From the NCBI GenBank assembly GCA_963667315.1, contig OY763325.1:248001-312000 (forward strand): a stretch of 64,000 bases of DNA, in the 5' to 3' direction. A program made the position numbers and the translations under genes. The notes below the pieces were generated by a model. The model did not search any database and was not told where the DNA came from. It saw nothing but the letters and a program-made list of their open reading frames with translations. Below are positions 1-8,717 of the stretch, one piece after another; within the stretch, counting starts at the first letter, position 1; each line of letters begins with the position of its first letter. This stretch comes from DAINPP01 sp963667315. GTDB lineage: Bacteria; Thermotogota; Thermotogae; MWEM01.

Positions 1-866
1 AGCCAGGGGATTTTGTTTCACAGTATTTGGAAAATCCGAGAATCTCACCGGAACAGATTGAATTGATTAAAGAAAGACTTGGTCTTGATAAGCCTGCCAT
101 GGTCAGATACGGCATGTGGCTGAAACAAATTTTCACAGAAGGAGATTTTGGATATTCCTTTGCCTATAAGAGACCGGTTATTGATCTGATCGGAGAACGA
201 ATGGGCTGGACTATCGGTATTGCACTGTCAACTATCCTGTTTCAGTGGATGTTAGCCGTTCCGCTTGGGATTTATTCAGCTTTACATCCGTATAAATTCG
301 GGGATTATCTGATCACTTTCCTTGCGTTTATCGGTATATCAATCCCCAATTTCTTTTTTGCACTGATACTCATGTATCTGACTAATTCAAGTGGAGGTCT
401 CTTTTCCCCTGAATTTATCGGTGCTCCTTTCTCTTGGGGCCTGGTTGTTGACTTGTTCTCACATATCTGGCTACCGATGGCGGTTATCGGATTATCCGGT
501 CTTGCCGGACTCATGAGGGTTATGAGGGGAAATATGCTGGATACACTCGGTTCTCCGTTTGTCGATTCCCTCAGGGCGAGAGGGTTACCGGAGCGCAAAG
601 TGAGAAAACACGTTATAAAGAATGCCCTTAATCCTATGATTAGTATTGCCGGTATGGAATTACCGAATATTTTCAGCGGTACGATTATTACGGCTATTGT
701 TTTAAACTTGCCGACAATGGGTCCATTCTTCTATTCAGCGCTGATGAATCATGACCAGTATCTCGTGATGACATTTCTGATGTTTATAGCGTTCATCACA
801 CAGATTGCGAATCTTCTGGCAGATATACTCCTTGCTCTGCTGGATCCAAGAATAAGAATGAGCTGA
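1..866 (+). CDS. dppB: Peptide ABC transporter permease DppB/OppB family (5'-truncated by window)
   Basis: Inner-membrane permease half of a dipeptide/oligopeptide importer. The frame is open to base 3, and the residues before the first possible start (GDFVSQYLENPRISPEQ) match the conserved N-terminal stretch of the family, so the TTG at 27 is internal and the real start is left of the window. About 287 residues are visible against the usual ~330. Several hydrophobic segments follow, and the EAA-type cytoplasmic loop (RARGLPERKVRKHVIKNAL) that docks on the ATPases lies in the middle third. The next gene starts 10 bases after the stop. The binding protein (dppA) is presumably upstream, outside the window; the transported peptide cannot be told from sequence. 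Confidence 0.93.
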   Translation, partial: PGDFVSQYLENPRISPEQIELIKERLGLDKPAMVRYGMWLKQIFTEGDFGYSFAYKRPVIDLIGERMGWTIGIALSTILFQWMLAVPLGIYSALHPYKFGDYLITFLAFIGISIPNFFFALILMYLTNSSGGLFSPEFIGAPFSWGLVVDLFSHIWLPMAVIGLSGLAGLMRVMRGNMLDTLGSPFVDSLRARGLPERKVRKHVIKNALNPMISIAGMELPNIFSGTIITAIVLNLPTMGPFFYSALMNHDQYLVMTFLMFIAFITQIANLLADILLALLDPRIRMS

Positions 867-876
867 GGTGGATAGG

Positions 877-1971
877 ATGAAGATGAAAGGGAATACATCA
901 AACAGAGTAAGAAAGGCTTTTTTTAAGCATAAGCTGGGAATAATCGGACTGGTTATACTGATTGTTTTATATTTAACGATCATTTTTGCCGATTTTCTGG
1001 CACCTTATAATTATAAAGATACAAAGAGAAATTTCATTCATGCGGCACCATCTACTATATACTGGACACATGACGGCAAATTTGTCGGTCCTCATATTTA
1101 CGGTGTAAAAAAATCAAGAGATCCGGTTACATTCGCAGTTGTCTATGAAACCGATTATGAAAAGATGTACCCGATCAGAATGTTTGCGAAGGGGGACACC
1201 TATAAATTCTGGGGACTCTGGGAAACGGATATTCATCTGTTTGGAATTGGCAATCAGGATGATGCAGTACTATATCTCTTCGGAGGAGACCGTTTCGGAA
1301 GAGATCTTTTCTCAAGGGTTCTGATCGGTGGACGCGTCTCTCTGACGGCTGGTTTGATAGGAACCTTCATTTCAGTTGTCATCGGGGCAATTATTGGGGC
1401 TTTTTCAGGTTATTACGGCGGTTGGTTTGATGTTCTGATACAGCGATTCATAGAAATCCTCAGATCATTTCCGAGAATTCCGCTCTGGCTGGTACTGGCT
1501 ATGCTGTTGCCGCCTACATGGCCGAGTACTGCGGTTTATATAGGGATTGTTATCGTGTTGTCATTCATCGGCTGGATGGGTGTTGCAAGAGTTGTCAGGG
1601 GGATGGTACTCTCGTTGAGAGAAAAGGAATATGTACTGGCTGCCAAAGTTGTGGGGCAATCAGATTTTAAGATAGTCACCAAGCATCTCATTCCCAATAC
1701 AATTACTTATCTTGTCGTCGTATCCACACTCTCAATACCGGGAATGATTCTAGGTGAAAGTTCCATCAGTTTCCTCGGTCTTGGTATCAAAGAACCGATG
1801 ACAAGTTGGGGGCTCTTATTAAAACAGGCACAGTCACTCTCAGAAATTCAGGCACATCCCTGGCTGATGATACCGGGTATCTTTATTATCCTTGCCGTAT
1901 TGTCATTCAATTTTGTCGGAGATGCCTTAAGAGATGCCTTAGATCCATACAGGACGGTTGATAAAGTATGA
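877..1971 (+). CDS. dppC: Peptide ABC transporter permease DppC family
   Basis: Second permease of the importer, 364 residues. A GTG at 868 is in frame but forms part of the ribosome site GAGGTGG (865-871); ATG 877 sits at the right distance and gives an N-terminus MKMKGNTSNRVRKAFFKHK followed by the first membrane helix. Between helix 1 and the core domain is an inserted, probably extracytoplasmic segment of about 90 residues (roughly residues 47-135), longer than in E. coli DppC. The EAA loop (AAKVVGQSDFKIVTKHLIPN) is near residue 260. The stop overlaps the start of dppD (ATGA), so the genes are translationally coupled. Confidence 0.93.
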   Translation: MKMKGNTSNRVRKAFFKHKLGIIGLVILIVLYLTIIFADFLAPYNYKDTKRNFIHAAPSTIYWTHDGKFVGPHIYGVKKSRDPVTFAVVYETDYEKMYPIRMFAKGDTYKFWGLWETDIHLFGIGNQDDAVLYLFGGDRFGRDLFSRVLIGGRVSLTAGLIGTFISVVIGAIIGAFSGYYGGWFDVLIQRFIEILRSFPRIPLWLVLAMLLPPTWPSTAVYIGIVIVLSFIGWMGVARVVRGMVLSLREKEYVLAAKVVGQSDFKIVTKHLIPNTITYLVVVSTLSIPGMILGESSISFLGLGIKEPMTSWGLLLKQAQSLSEIQAHPWLMIPGIFIILAVLSFNFVGDALRDALDPYRTVDKV

Positions 1972-2945
1972 GTATAATTGATGTAAAAAATCTTAAAACC
2001 CATTTTAAAACAGATGATGGTATCGTGAAAGCGGTCGATGATATTTCATTTGAGCTGAGAAACAATGAAATACTCGCATTGGTTGGAGAGTCAGGGTGCG
2101 GAAAAAGTGTAACGGTTAAAACCATTATGGGACTCCTGAAATCGCCACCTGCCATTATAAAGGGGACCATTGACTATAACGGCAGACAGCTCGTTGGACT
2201 TTCGAATAAAGAATACTGTAAGATCAGAGGGGGAGAAATCGGAATGATCTTTCAGGAACCCATGTCTGCTTTTGATCCCCTTTACAAAGTTGGAGAGCAG
2301 GCTGCTGAAGCTGTTGCGATGCATTCAGGTCTATCAAAGGGTGACATCAGGTCAAAAGTAATTTCTATGTTTGAAAAGGTCGGGATTCCCGAAGCCTCAA
2401 AACGCTATGATGAATATCCTCATCAGATGAGTGGCGGGATGCTCCAGAGAATGTTAATTGCTCTTACTTTGGCATGTGATCCGAATGTTCTGATTGCCGA
2501 TGAACCGACAACTGCTTTAGATGTGACGATACAGGCGCAGGTTCTAAACCTGATGAAAGATCTTCAGAAGGAGTTTAATACCTCGATTATCTTTATCACT
2601 CATGATTTGGGGGTTGTAGCAGAGCTTGCCGATCGGATTCATGTCATGTATGCCGGAAAGATTGTCGAAAAGGCGAACGTTATCGAACTCTTTGATAATC
2701 CCAAACATCCCTATACGCAGGGGTTGTTGAAATCAAGGCTGAAGCGGGAATTGAAGGGAGAGAAACTGCCGTATATTGAAGGAACGGTTCCAAGGGCATT
2801 TGAATTTCCGAAGGGGTGTCGATTTAATCCAAGATGTCCACATGCGATGGATATCTGCAGAGACAAGAATCCCGAGCTTGTGAATCTTGGCCAAGAACAT
2901 GAAACAGCATGCTGGCTTTATGTAACAGGAGCTGATCAAAAATGA
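1968..2945 (+). CDS. dppD: Peptide ABC transporter ATPase DppD/OppD
   Basis: Cytoplasmic ATPase of the peptide importer, 325 residues. Walker A GESGCGKS is at residues 40-47, the Q-loop (IFQEPMSAFDP) near 92, the signature MSGGMLQR near 155 and Walker B LIADEPTTALD near 175. The C-terminal oligopeptide-transporter extension has a cysteine cluster (CRFNPRC, then two more Cys), which in studied homologues can bind an iron-sulfur cluster. ATG 1968 overlaps the dppC stop by four bases and its own stop overlaps dppF in the same way, so dppC-D-F form one coupled unit. Which peptides are imported is not visible. Confidence 0.95.
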   Translation: MSIIDVKNLKTHFKTDDGIVKAVDDISFELRNNEILALVGESGCGKSVTVKTIMGLLKSPPAIIKGTIDYNGRQLVGLSNKEYCKIRGGEIGMIFQEPMSAFDPLYKVGEQAAEAVAMHSGLSKGDIRSKVISMFEKVGIPEASKRYDEYPHQMSGGMLQRMLIALTLACDPNVLIADEPTTALDVTIQAQVLNLMKDLQKEFNTSIIFITHDLGVVAELADRIHVMYAGKIVEKANVIELFDNPKHPYTQGLLKSRLKRELKGEKLPYIEGTVPRAFEFPKGCRFNPRCPHAMDICRDKNPELVNLGQEHETACWLYVTGADQK

Positions 2946-3925
2946 TTATAAAAGGGAATGGATTACAGAAGTATTTTCCAATAAAAAAGGGTGTGTTTCT
3001 TCAAATAGCCGGATATGTCAAGGCGTTGGAAACGGTAGATTTTGAATTGACTGAAAACGAGACACTGGGGGTTGTTGGAGAGTCCGGTTGCGGAAAGACG
3101 ACTCTCGGACGATGTGTCACACATATTTATGAACCAACTGCCGGTAATCTTGAATATTGGGCACCGGATGGTCAGAAATATACTATCGGGAAAAAACTTC
3201 CAAAAGAATTGAAAAAATTGTATCGAAAAGATATGCAGATGATTTTTCAGGACCCGTTCAGTTCACTTGACCCCAGAATGACGATTGGGGATATTCTCAG
3301 AGAACCGCTCGATGTACATGAGATGTATAGCAATCCAAGGGAGAAAGACGAATACATCGAATATCTCTTACAAAGGGTCGGCCTTTATCCGGAATACGCT
3401 TCAAGGTATCCTCACGAATTCAGTGGCGGACAACGACAGAGAATCTCAATAGCCAGGGCGATTGCCCTGAAACCGAGAATGGTTGTCTGTGATGAGCCGA
3501 CCTCGGCTCTCGATGTATCAGTTCAGAGTCAGGTTGTCAATTTGCTTCAGGAATTAAAAGAAGAAGCGAATATGGCTTACTTCTTCATCTCACATGATCT
3601 GGATCTTGTACATCATGTCAGCGACAGGATCATGGTCATGTATCTTGGCAGTGTCATGGAAGAGGGAAAAGCGACAGAGGTCTTTGACAATACCGCTCAT
3701 CCTTATACCAAAGTCCTGATGGGATCCATTCCGCATTGGGATCCAAAACACAGAAAGCTGGGGACTGTTCATCTGGAAGGTGAGCCACCGAGTCCCATTA
3801 ATCCACCAAAGGGTTGCCCGTTCAACACCAGATGCCCAAATGTGATGGACAGGTGCAGGAAGGAAAAACCGGTTCTTAAAAACGTTTCGCATAATCATAA
3901 GGTTGCCTGCTGGTTGTATGAGTGA
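2942..3925 (+). CDS. dppF: Peptide ABC transporter ATPase DppF/OppF
   Basis: Second ATPase of the importer, 327 residues; pairs with DppD to form the two ATP sites. Walker A GESGCGKT is near residue 48, the Q-loop IFQDPFSSLDP near 100, the signature FSGGQRQR near 160 and Walker B VVCDEPTSALD near 183. It carries the same C-terminal peptide-transporter extension with cysteines (CPFNTRCPNVMDRC). ATG 2942 overlaps the dppD stop (ATGA). Two tandem perfect hairpins follow the stop directly and probably end or stabilise the dpp message. Confidence 0.95.
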   Translation: MIIKGNGLQKYFPIKKGVFLQIAGYVKALETVDFELTENETLGVVGESGCGKTTLGRCVTHIYEPTAGNLEYWAPDGQKYTIGKKLPKELKKLYRKDMQMIFQDPFSSLDPRMTIGDILREPLDVHEMYSNPREKDEYIEYLLQRVGLYPEYASRYPHEFSGGQRQRISIARAIALKPRMVVCDEPTSALDVSVQSQVVNLLQELKEEANMAYFFISHDLDLVHHVSDRIMVMYLGSVMEEGKATEVFDNTAHPYTKVLMGSIPHWDPKHRKLGTVHLEGEPPSPINPPKGCPFNTRCPNVMDRCRKEKPVLKNVSHNHKVACWLYE

Positions 3926-3973
3926 GACTTTAAAAAAACAAAGTCTTTTGAAGTTTTAAAAAACAAAACTTCA
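3925..3973 (+). terminator. Two tandem perfect hairpins after dppF
   Basis: Hairpin 1 has arms AGACTTT (3925-3931) and AAAGTCT (3940-3946) and is followed by TTT. Hairpin 2 has arms GAAGTTTT (3950-3957) and AAAACTTC (3965-3972). Both have 7-8 base loops of nearly identical sequence (A-run then C). Stems are AT-rich, so termination may be weak; together they may act as a leaky terminator or a 3'-end stabiliser between dppF and aguA. Confidence 0.55.
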
Positions 3974-4020
3974 CCGGTCATTACAAAGAAAACACGCTTG
4001 ATAAAATGGAGGAAAAGAAA

Positions 4021-5106
4021 ATGCTCTTGAACTCAAAACCTGTAGATGATAATTTTATAATGCCGGCAGAATTCGAACCTCATTCCGGCTGTCTCATGCT
4101 CTGGCCTTATCGTGGAGATAATTGGCGTGATGGGGCTGAACCGGCAAGAAAGACCTTTGCCAAAGTGGCGAATCTGATAGCCCTTTCTGAGCAGATGTAT
4201 ATGGGGGTCAGAGAACAGGACTGCGAAAGGGCGGAACTTTTTCTTTCTCCGGATGTGAAGATGATAGAACTGACATACGATGACTCATGGATGAGGGATA
4301 TCGGACCAACTTGTCTTAAAAACAGGCAGACCGGAGAAATCAGAACCGTGGATTGGGATTTTAATGCCTGGGGTGGTGAAACAGACGGGTTGTACGATTC
4401 ATGGGACGGGGATGTTCAAGTTGCCGGAAAAGTTTCAGATGTTCTGAATTATGATACTTATAAACCCGGTGTTGTGCTTGAAGGCGGCGCCATTCATGTA
4501 GATGGACAGGGAACGATGATCGCCGTTGAAGAATGTGTGCTTTCTGAAAATAGAAACAGAGGGATGACGAAAGATAAGATGGAACAGGTGTTCCATGATT
4601 ATCTTGGTATTAAAAAGACGATTTGGATTCAAAGGGGTGTCTTTAACGATGAAACAAACGGTCATGTTGACAATCTCTGTTGTTTCAGTAACGTTGGAAG
4701 CGTTCTGTTGTGTTGGACTGATGACCGGTCTGATCCACAATACGCGCGTTCTGCCGAGGCATATGAGATTCTTTCCACTTCCACAGATGCCTTGGGAAAT
4801 CCGTTAAAAGTCGATAAACTAATTCAACCGGATCCACTTTATATCAAAAGAGAGGAAAGTGCCGGTATAGAAAAGGGGAATGCCGTTAAAAGGGTTGAGG
4901 GGAATAGACTGGCAGCCTCCTATGTCAACTTCTTTATCGCCAATAAAGCTGTGATCGTACCGACTTTTAACGATAAAAACGATAGGGCAGCCCTGGAGCG
5001 GATACAGGAACATTTCCCGAATCGAAAGGTTATTCCGGTATACTCAAGAGAAATATTACTCGGAGGGGGGAATATCCATTGCATCACTCAGCAGATTCCG
5101 AAATAA
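4021..5106 (+). CDS. aguA: Agmatine deiminase
   Basis: Hydrolyses agmatine to N-carbamoylputrescine and ammonia (arginine-decarboxylase route to putrescine), 361 residues, cytoplasmic. Family motifs are in order: FEPHSGCLMLWPYR near the N-terminus, WMRDIGPT, FNAWGG, LEGGAIHVDG, ETNGHVDNL and the C-terminal loop GGGNIHCITQQ whose Cys (about residue 354) is the nucleophile. ATG 4006 is in frame, but GGAGG (4008-4012) is an excellent ribosome site for ATG 4021, so the shorter start is chosen. No aguB-type amidase is adjacent. The stop lies 28 bases inside the next gene. Confidence 0.95.
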   Translation: MLLNSKPVDDNFIMPAEFEPHSGCLMLWPYRGDNWRDGAEPARKTFAKVANLIALSEQMYMGVREQDCERAELFLSPDVKMIELTYDDSWMRDIGPTCLKNRQTGEIRTVDWDFNAWGGETDGLYDSWDGDVQVAGKVSDVLNYDTYKPGVVLEGGAIHVDGQGTMIAVEECVLSENRNRGMTKDKMEQVFHDYLGIKKTIWIQRGVFNDETNGHVDNLCCFSNVGSVLLCWTDDRSDPQYARSAEAYEILSTSTDALGNPLKVDKLIQPDPLYIKREESAGIEKGNAVKRVEGNRLAASYVNFFIANKAVIVPTFNDKNDRAALERIQEHFPNRKVIPVYSREILLGGGNIHCITQQIPK

Positions 5107-6263
5107 GGATAGAATTGGACCTTGAAAAAAGATTGACCGAGATCATGATCGAAGGAGAATCAGCATCAATCGCATATCTCGTTCAATATAAAGGAAAAGA
5201 ATTTGAAGGTGTTGTAGGAATTGATGAGATGGATATGATCTACAGAGTTGCATCCATCTCTAAAATAGTAACTGCAACTGCTGCCATGCTGCTCGTTGAA
5301 AGGGGTAAACTGGATATCGAAAAGCGGGTCGATCATTATTTCGGTTTTGAGATTATCAACCCTCATTTTCAGGATAAGCCGATAAGGGTCAAACATCTCA
5401 TGAATCATACCTCTACCATCAAAGATTATTATATGGAATTGTATACGATGAATGGAAAAGGGTTCAACGATTATTATACAATCAGTGATATCTTTAAACG
5501 GGATGGCCGTTTATATGATCAAGAAAAACTCTGGAAAAATACGGCTGAACCGGGAACCAGTAGCGCCTTCAGTTATTCAAATTTAAACAGCATCATACTC
5601 GGAGCAATCGTGGAAAAGATCAGTGGACAAAGATTTGATCAATTTTGCAGGGAGAATATCTTCAAAACCTTAAAAATGACGGATTCAACGTTTAATATTC
5701 TGGATATTGAAGAACCCGAAGAAGACTGTGCCTCGCTTTACGGGAAATATGATTTTGAAAAAGACTCCGGGGAAATCCGGTATTCTACCGTTGAGAGAAA
5801 ACAGCGATTAGATGAAAATGGATTCTACAAGGGAAAGGATTTGTGTGAAGGGTATGCAATCGGTGAGATGACAGCTTTTTTCGGTCCGCAGGGTAATCTT
5901 CATACGACGCTGCATGATTTGAAAAAGCTTTCCGCCTCATTCAGAGAAAGAGAAGGTTTGTTGAAAAAAGAAACGATTGAGTTGATGGAAACCGTCAGCT
6001 GGAAAGGTTTTGCCCTGGAAGGGTTTTACAGAAAAAAAGGTCTGAATCTTCACATCTTTGAGGATCACCCTGTAAAAGGATTTACACTCTATGGGCATTC
6101 CGGAATGGCCTATGGGATTCTTAGCGAAATGTATTATGATCCTCAAAAGGAATTGACATTGATATTCTTTATCAACGGATATTGTTCAAAGATTACGGAT
6201 GGTTTTGAAGAATTGGAGCTGAAAGTCTTTAAAGTATTTGAAGAGCTCCTGCACCGTTTATAA
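5079..6263 (+). CDS. Serine hydrolase, beta-lactamase/penicillin-binding class C fold
   Basis: About 394 residues with the class C beta-lactamase/DD-peptidase/esterase fold. SISK (SxxK, catalytic Ser and Lys) is near residue 54, YSN (YxN) near residue 165 and HSG in the C-terminal third takes the place of KTG. No signal peptide is seen, so a cytoplasmic esterase or D-amino-acid peptidase is more likely than an antibiotic-degrading enzyme; substrate unknown. The likely start is TTG 5079, preceded by the purine run GGAGGGGGG (5062-5070) that lies inside aguA; TTG 5115 after AAGGATAG is an alternative. The 28-base overlap implies translational coupling to aguA. Confidence 0.8.
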   Translation: MHHSADSEIRIELDLEKRLTEIMIEGESASIAYLVQYKGKEFEGVVGIDEMDMIYRVASISKIVTATAAMLLVERGKLDIEKRVDHYFGFEIINPHFQDKPIRVKHLMNHTSTIKDYYMELYTMNGKGFNDYYTISDIFKRDGRLYDQEKLWKNTAEPGTSSAFSYSNLNSIILGAIVEKISGQRFDQFCRENIFKTLKMTDSTFNILDIEEPEEDCASLYGKYDFEKDSGEIRYSTVERKQRLDENGFYKGKDLCEGYAIGEMTAFFGPQGNLHTTLHDLKKLSASFREREGLLKKETIELMETVSWKGFALEGFYRKKGLNLHIFEDHPVKGFTLYGHSGMAYGILSEMYYDPQKELTLIFFINGYCSKITDGFEELELKVFKVFEELLHRL

Positions 6264-6279
6264 AAAGTAATGGAATACC

Positions 6280-6306
6280 CCCCCTCTGACGAGGGGGATT
6301 TTTTTT
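6280..6306 (+). terminator. Rho-independent terminator after the aguA/hydrolase unit
   Basis: Perfect GC-rich stem CCCCCTC (6280-6286) and GAGGGGG (6291-6297) with loop TGAC, followed by A and eight T. It ends 43 bases after the hydrolase stop. Confidence 0.93.
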
Positions 6307-6443
6307 ATGGCGGTATTTCACATCAATGAATTGATTTATTTATATTTTTATGAACCGCACTCCTTCCAAAATAAACAAATTTGTGCTTTAATAATATGGA
6401 TCGTGATGAAAAACAAAAAAATAAGAATTGAAGAGGTGTGAAT

Positions 6444-7910
6444 ATGAATAGCAGTAAGAAATTATGTCTTGCAATACTCTTTTTGGCAATTGCTCTGCTG
6501 ACTTCATGTAATGCGAATATGATGGCAGATCTTTTTACACCCGAAACTATTATCTCTTTTCTTGAAAAACTCTCGGAACCGGCTGATTACAGTGTTGATG
6601 ATGCGGTATATGTTTCGACAACAGGGAGCAACACCATCGGTTCAGGCAGCTTCAGTAATCCATACAGGACTATCAATTTTGCGTTATCCCAATGTGAGGG
6701 TGGCGAGACCATCATGCTTTTTGAAGGGTCGTATCGTGAAGAGGTCAAGATTGATCTGCCAAATATCACACTGAGACCGGTTGATGTGGAGAATGACCGC
6801 GTTCTCATCTGGAATACGATTGATGATGAAGAGCAGACCTTTGCCATCTGGATTTATGTGGATGGTTCGGGGTGCAGACTGCAGAATCTGGAAATAAAAG
6901 GGGGATATTATTACGGTATCAAGGTTGAGACCATGTGGGATTGGGGAAATCCCGATGAGAGATATGGGGCTTCCGATATCATCATAGAGGATTGTGTAAT
7001 ACATGATACCGGCAGAGATTGTATTAAAATTACGCCAAACTGCAACGATATCACCATCAGAAGATGTGAAATCTACAATTCAGGTGTTGGACCGTCAAAT
7101 ATACACGCCGAGAATGCAGAGGGGATTGATAACGTGAATGGCGACCATATGATCGTCCAGGACTGTTATATCCATGACATTTTTACGACCGGTATTTACT
7201 TCAAGGGAGGCGCTCAGAACTGTATCATCGAAAGGAATCTCATCAGGGATACGGGATTTTCAGGCGTTCTGATAGGCTTTGATACCAGCACGGATTATTT
7301 TGATCTTGACGTCAATCCCGACTATTATGAAAGTATCAACGGTATCGTCAGAAACAATGTTATCATCAATACGGTGTATGCGGGAATTGGGTTGTACGCC
7401 TCTAAAGATGCCAAGGTTTACAACAACACCATCATTAACACGGCAAAAACGGCGATGAGTCCGATTTGTTTTGGTCTCAGTTTTCAGGATTGGGATCCCG
7501 AAGCGGGAAGACCAGCCAACACAAATCCTGAAATCTATAACAATCTGATCTATCAGGACAATATCGACAGTCCGATGATATACATCCGATATGCAGACGA
7601 GTTGGGCGGGATGAGTGCGCTTGAACCCCCTTATAAAATGGATAACAATTGTTATTTCACCAACGGTCTGCTTTATTTTGAAGATGGCAGACCGGATACA
7701 GAATTTTATACCGAATCGTTTTCCGAATGGCAGGATCATCTTGATTGCGACAGAAACAGTATCATTGATAACCCAAATTTGGTTGATGTGTATAAACTTG
7801 AAAATGACAGTCCATGTATAGATACCGGGAAAGATTTAAAATACGTTTCTTACGATATTGAAGATAAAAAAAGAGTCGAGCCCTATGATATCGGTGCAGT
7901 TGAAAATTAA
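6444..7910 (+). CDS. Lipoprotein with right-handed parallel beta-helix
   Basis: 488 residues. The signal peptide ends in a lipobox (LLTSC, Cys about residue 22), so the protein is predicted to be lipid-anchored outside the cytoplasmic membrane. A DUF1565-like start (YVSTTGSNTIGSGSFSNPYR) is followed by repeated short beta-helix coils (for example CVIHDTGRDCIKI, CEIYNSGVGPSN, CYIHDIFTTGIYF), typical of polysaccharide lyases or surface adhesins. No lyase active site could be assigned. ATG 6444 is preferred to GTG 6438, which is part of the ribosome site GAGGTG. It stands alone between a terminator and an independently promoted gene. Confidence 0.82.
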   Translation: MNSSKKLCLAILFLAIALLTSCNANMMADLFTPETIISFLEKLSEPADYSVDDAVYVSTTGSNTIGSGSFSNPYRTINFALSQCEGGETIMLFEGSYREEVKIDLPNITLRPVDVENDRVLIWNTIDDEEQTFAIWIYVDGSGCRLQNLEIKGGYYYGIKVETMWDWGNPDERYGASDIIIEDCVIHDTGRDCIKITPNCNDITIRRCEIYNSGVGPSNIHAENAEGIDNVNGDHMIVQDCYIHDIFTTGIYFKGGAQNCIIERNLIRDTGFSGVLIGFDTSTDYFDLDVNPDYYESINGIVRNNVIINTVYAGIGLYASKDAKVYNNTIINTAKTAMSPICFGLSFQDWDPEAGRPANTNPEIYNNLIYQDNIDSPMIYIRYADELGGMSALEPPYKMDNNCYFTNGLLYFEDGRPDTEFYTESFSEWQDHLDCDRNSIIDNPNLVDVYKLENDSPCIDTGKDLKYVSYDIEDKKRVEPYDIGAVEN

Positions 7911-7963
7911 ATGAGCCCTTTGAGCCTCCGATTAAAAAGATGGCATGCCATTCTCTTTGATAA

Positions 7964-7972
7964 TGTTATAAT
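7964..7972 (+). promoter_or_regulatory. Extended -10 promoter for the metallo-hydrolase gene
   Basis: TGTTATAAT (TGnTATAAT) lies 31 bases before the start at 8003. No good -35 is visible, as expected for an extended -10 promoter. Confidence 0.6.
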
Positions 7973-8002
7973 ATCGTGATTAAATCTACTGGAGGAAAGA
8001 AT

Positions 8003-8716
8003 ATGCAGATTATTCCAATCAAATTGAAACGTTCGAAGGCTTATCTGATCAAAGATGATAAGAATATATTGATAGACGCGGGAAACCCCGGAGATGCAGC
8101 TTTGATTATGTATGATATTCAGTTAAATCTTGAAGAAGGGGAAACGGTTGATTATGTCATTGTCACACATGCTCATTCTGATCATTATGGCAGTATTAAC
8201 GAGATTAAAGAAAGGACAGGGGCAAAAGTCATCATTCATGAAAATGACTATGAGACCATGAAGAAAGGGATGAATTTCAAATTGATCCCCTTCTCCTTTC
8301 TGGGAAAGGTGTTGAACCTCTTCATCGGGAAAAAAGACACCGAGCATCCACAGGGTGTTAAGCCATGTGAAGCGGATATTGTGATTTCTTCAGAAGAATT
8401 CGATCTTAAACCTTATGGTGTACATGGCAAAGTTATCCATACTCCGGGACATACGCCCGGATCTGTGTCAATCTTTCTGGAGAATAAGACGGCAATCATC
8501 GGTGATCTCAACATGAGCCTGATCATTCCTGAAAAACCGGAAAGACCGATGTGGGCTTATGACCCTCAGGTATGGAAATCAAGTATTAAAAAGGTCTTGG
8601 ATTTCGAACCAAAAAGAATTGAAGTGACGCACGGGAACTATTATATTTTATCCGATTACAAGAGGTTTTGTGAATCACAGTTCCGAAAACTCGAAAATAA
8701 GATAAAAGGGGTATAA
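8003..8716 (+). CDS. Metallo-beta-lactamase-fold hydrolase
   Basis: 237 residues. The metal-binding motif HAHSDH (HxHxDH) is near residue 53, GHTPGS supplies the next His near residue 150, GDLNM the bridging Asp near residue 170, and a late THGN the last His. This is a glyoxalase II/lactonase-like single-domain enzyme with a binuclear metal site; the substrate is unknown. The start is ATG 8003 with GGAGG (7991-7995); the in-frame GTG at 7976 lies upstream of that site. The following alpha/beta hydrolase begins one base after the stop, so the two enzymes are likely co-expressed. Confidence 0.87.
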   Translation: MQIIPIKLKRSKAYLIKDDKNILIDAGNPGDAALIMYDIQLNLEEGETVDYVIVTHAHSDHYGSINEIKERTGAKVIIHENDYETMKKGMNFKLIPFSFLGKVLNLFIGKKDTEHPQGVKPCEADIVISSEEFDLKPYGVHGKVIHTPGHTPGSVSIFLENKTAIIGDLNMSLIIPEKPERPMWAYDPQVWKSSIKKVLDFEPKRIEVTHGNYYILSDYKRFCESQFRKLENKIKGV

Positions 8717-8717
8717 A

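Noticed and set aside
27..29. TTG as start of dppB
   Set aside because: Conserved family residues precede it; the gene is cut by the window edge.
868..870. GTG as start of dppC
   Set aside because: It is part of the ribosome site; the same holds for GTG at 6438, 53376, 47169 and 58500.
7260..7739. 159-codon minus-strand frame within the beta-helix lipoprotein
   Set aside because: Shadow of repetitive coding sequence; no start signals.
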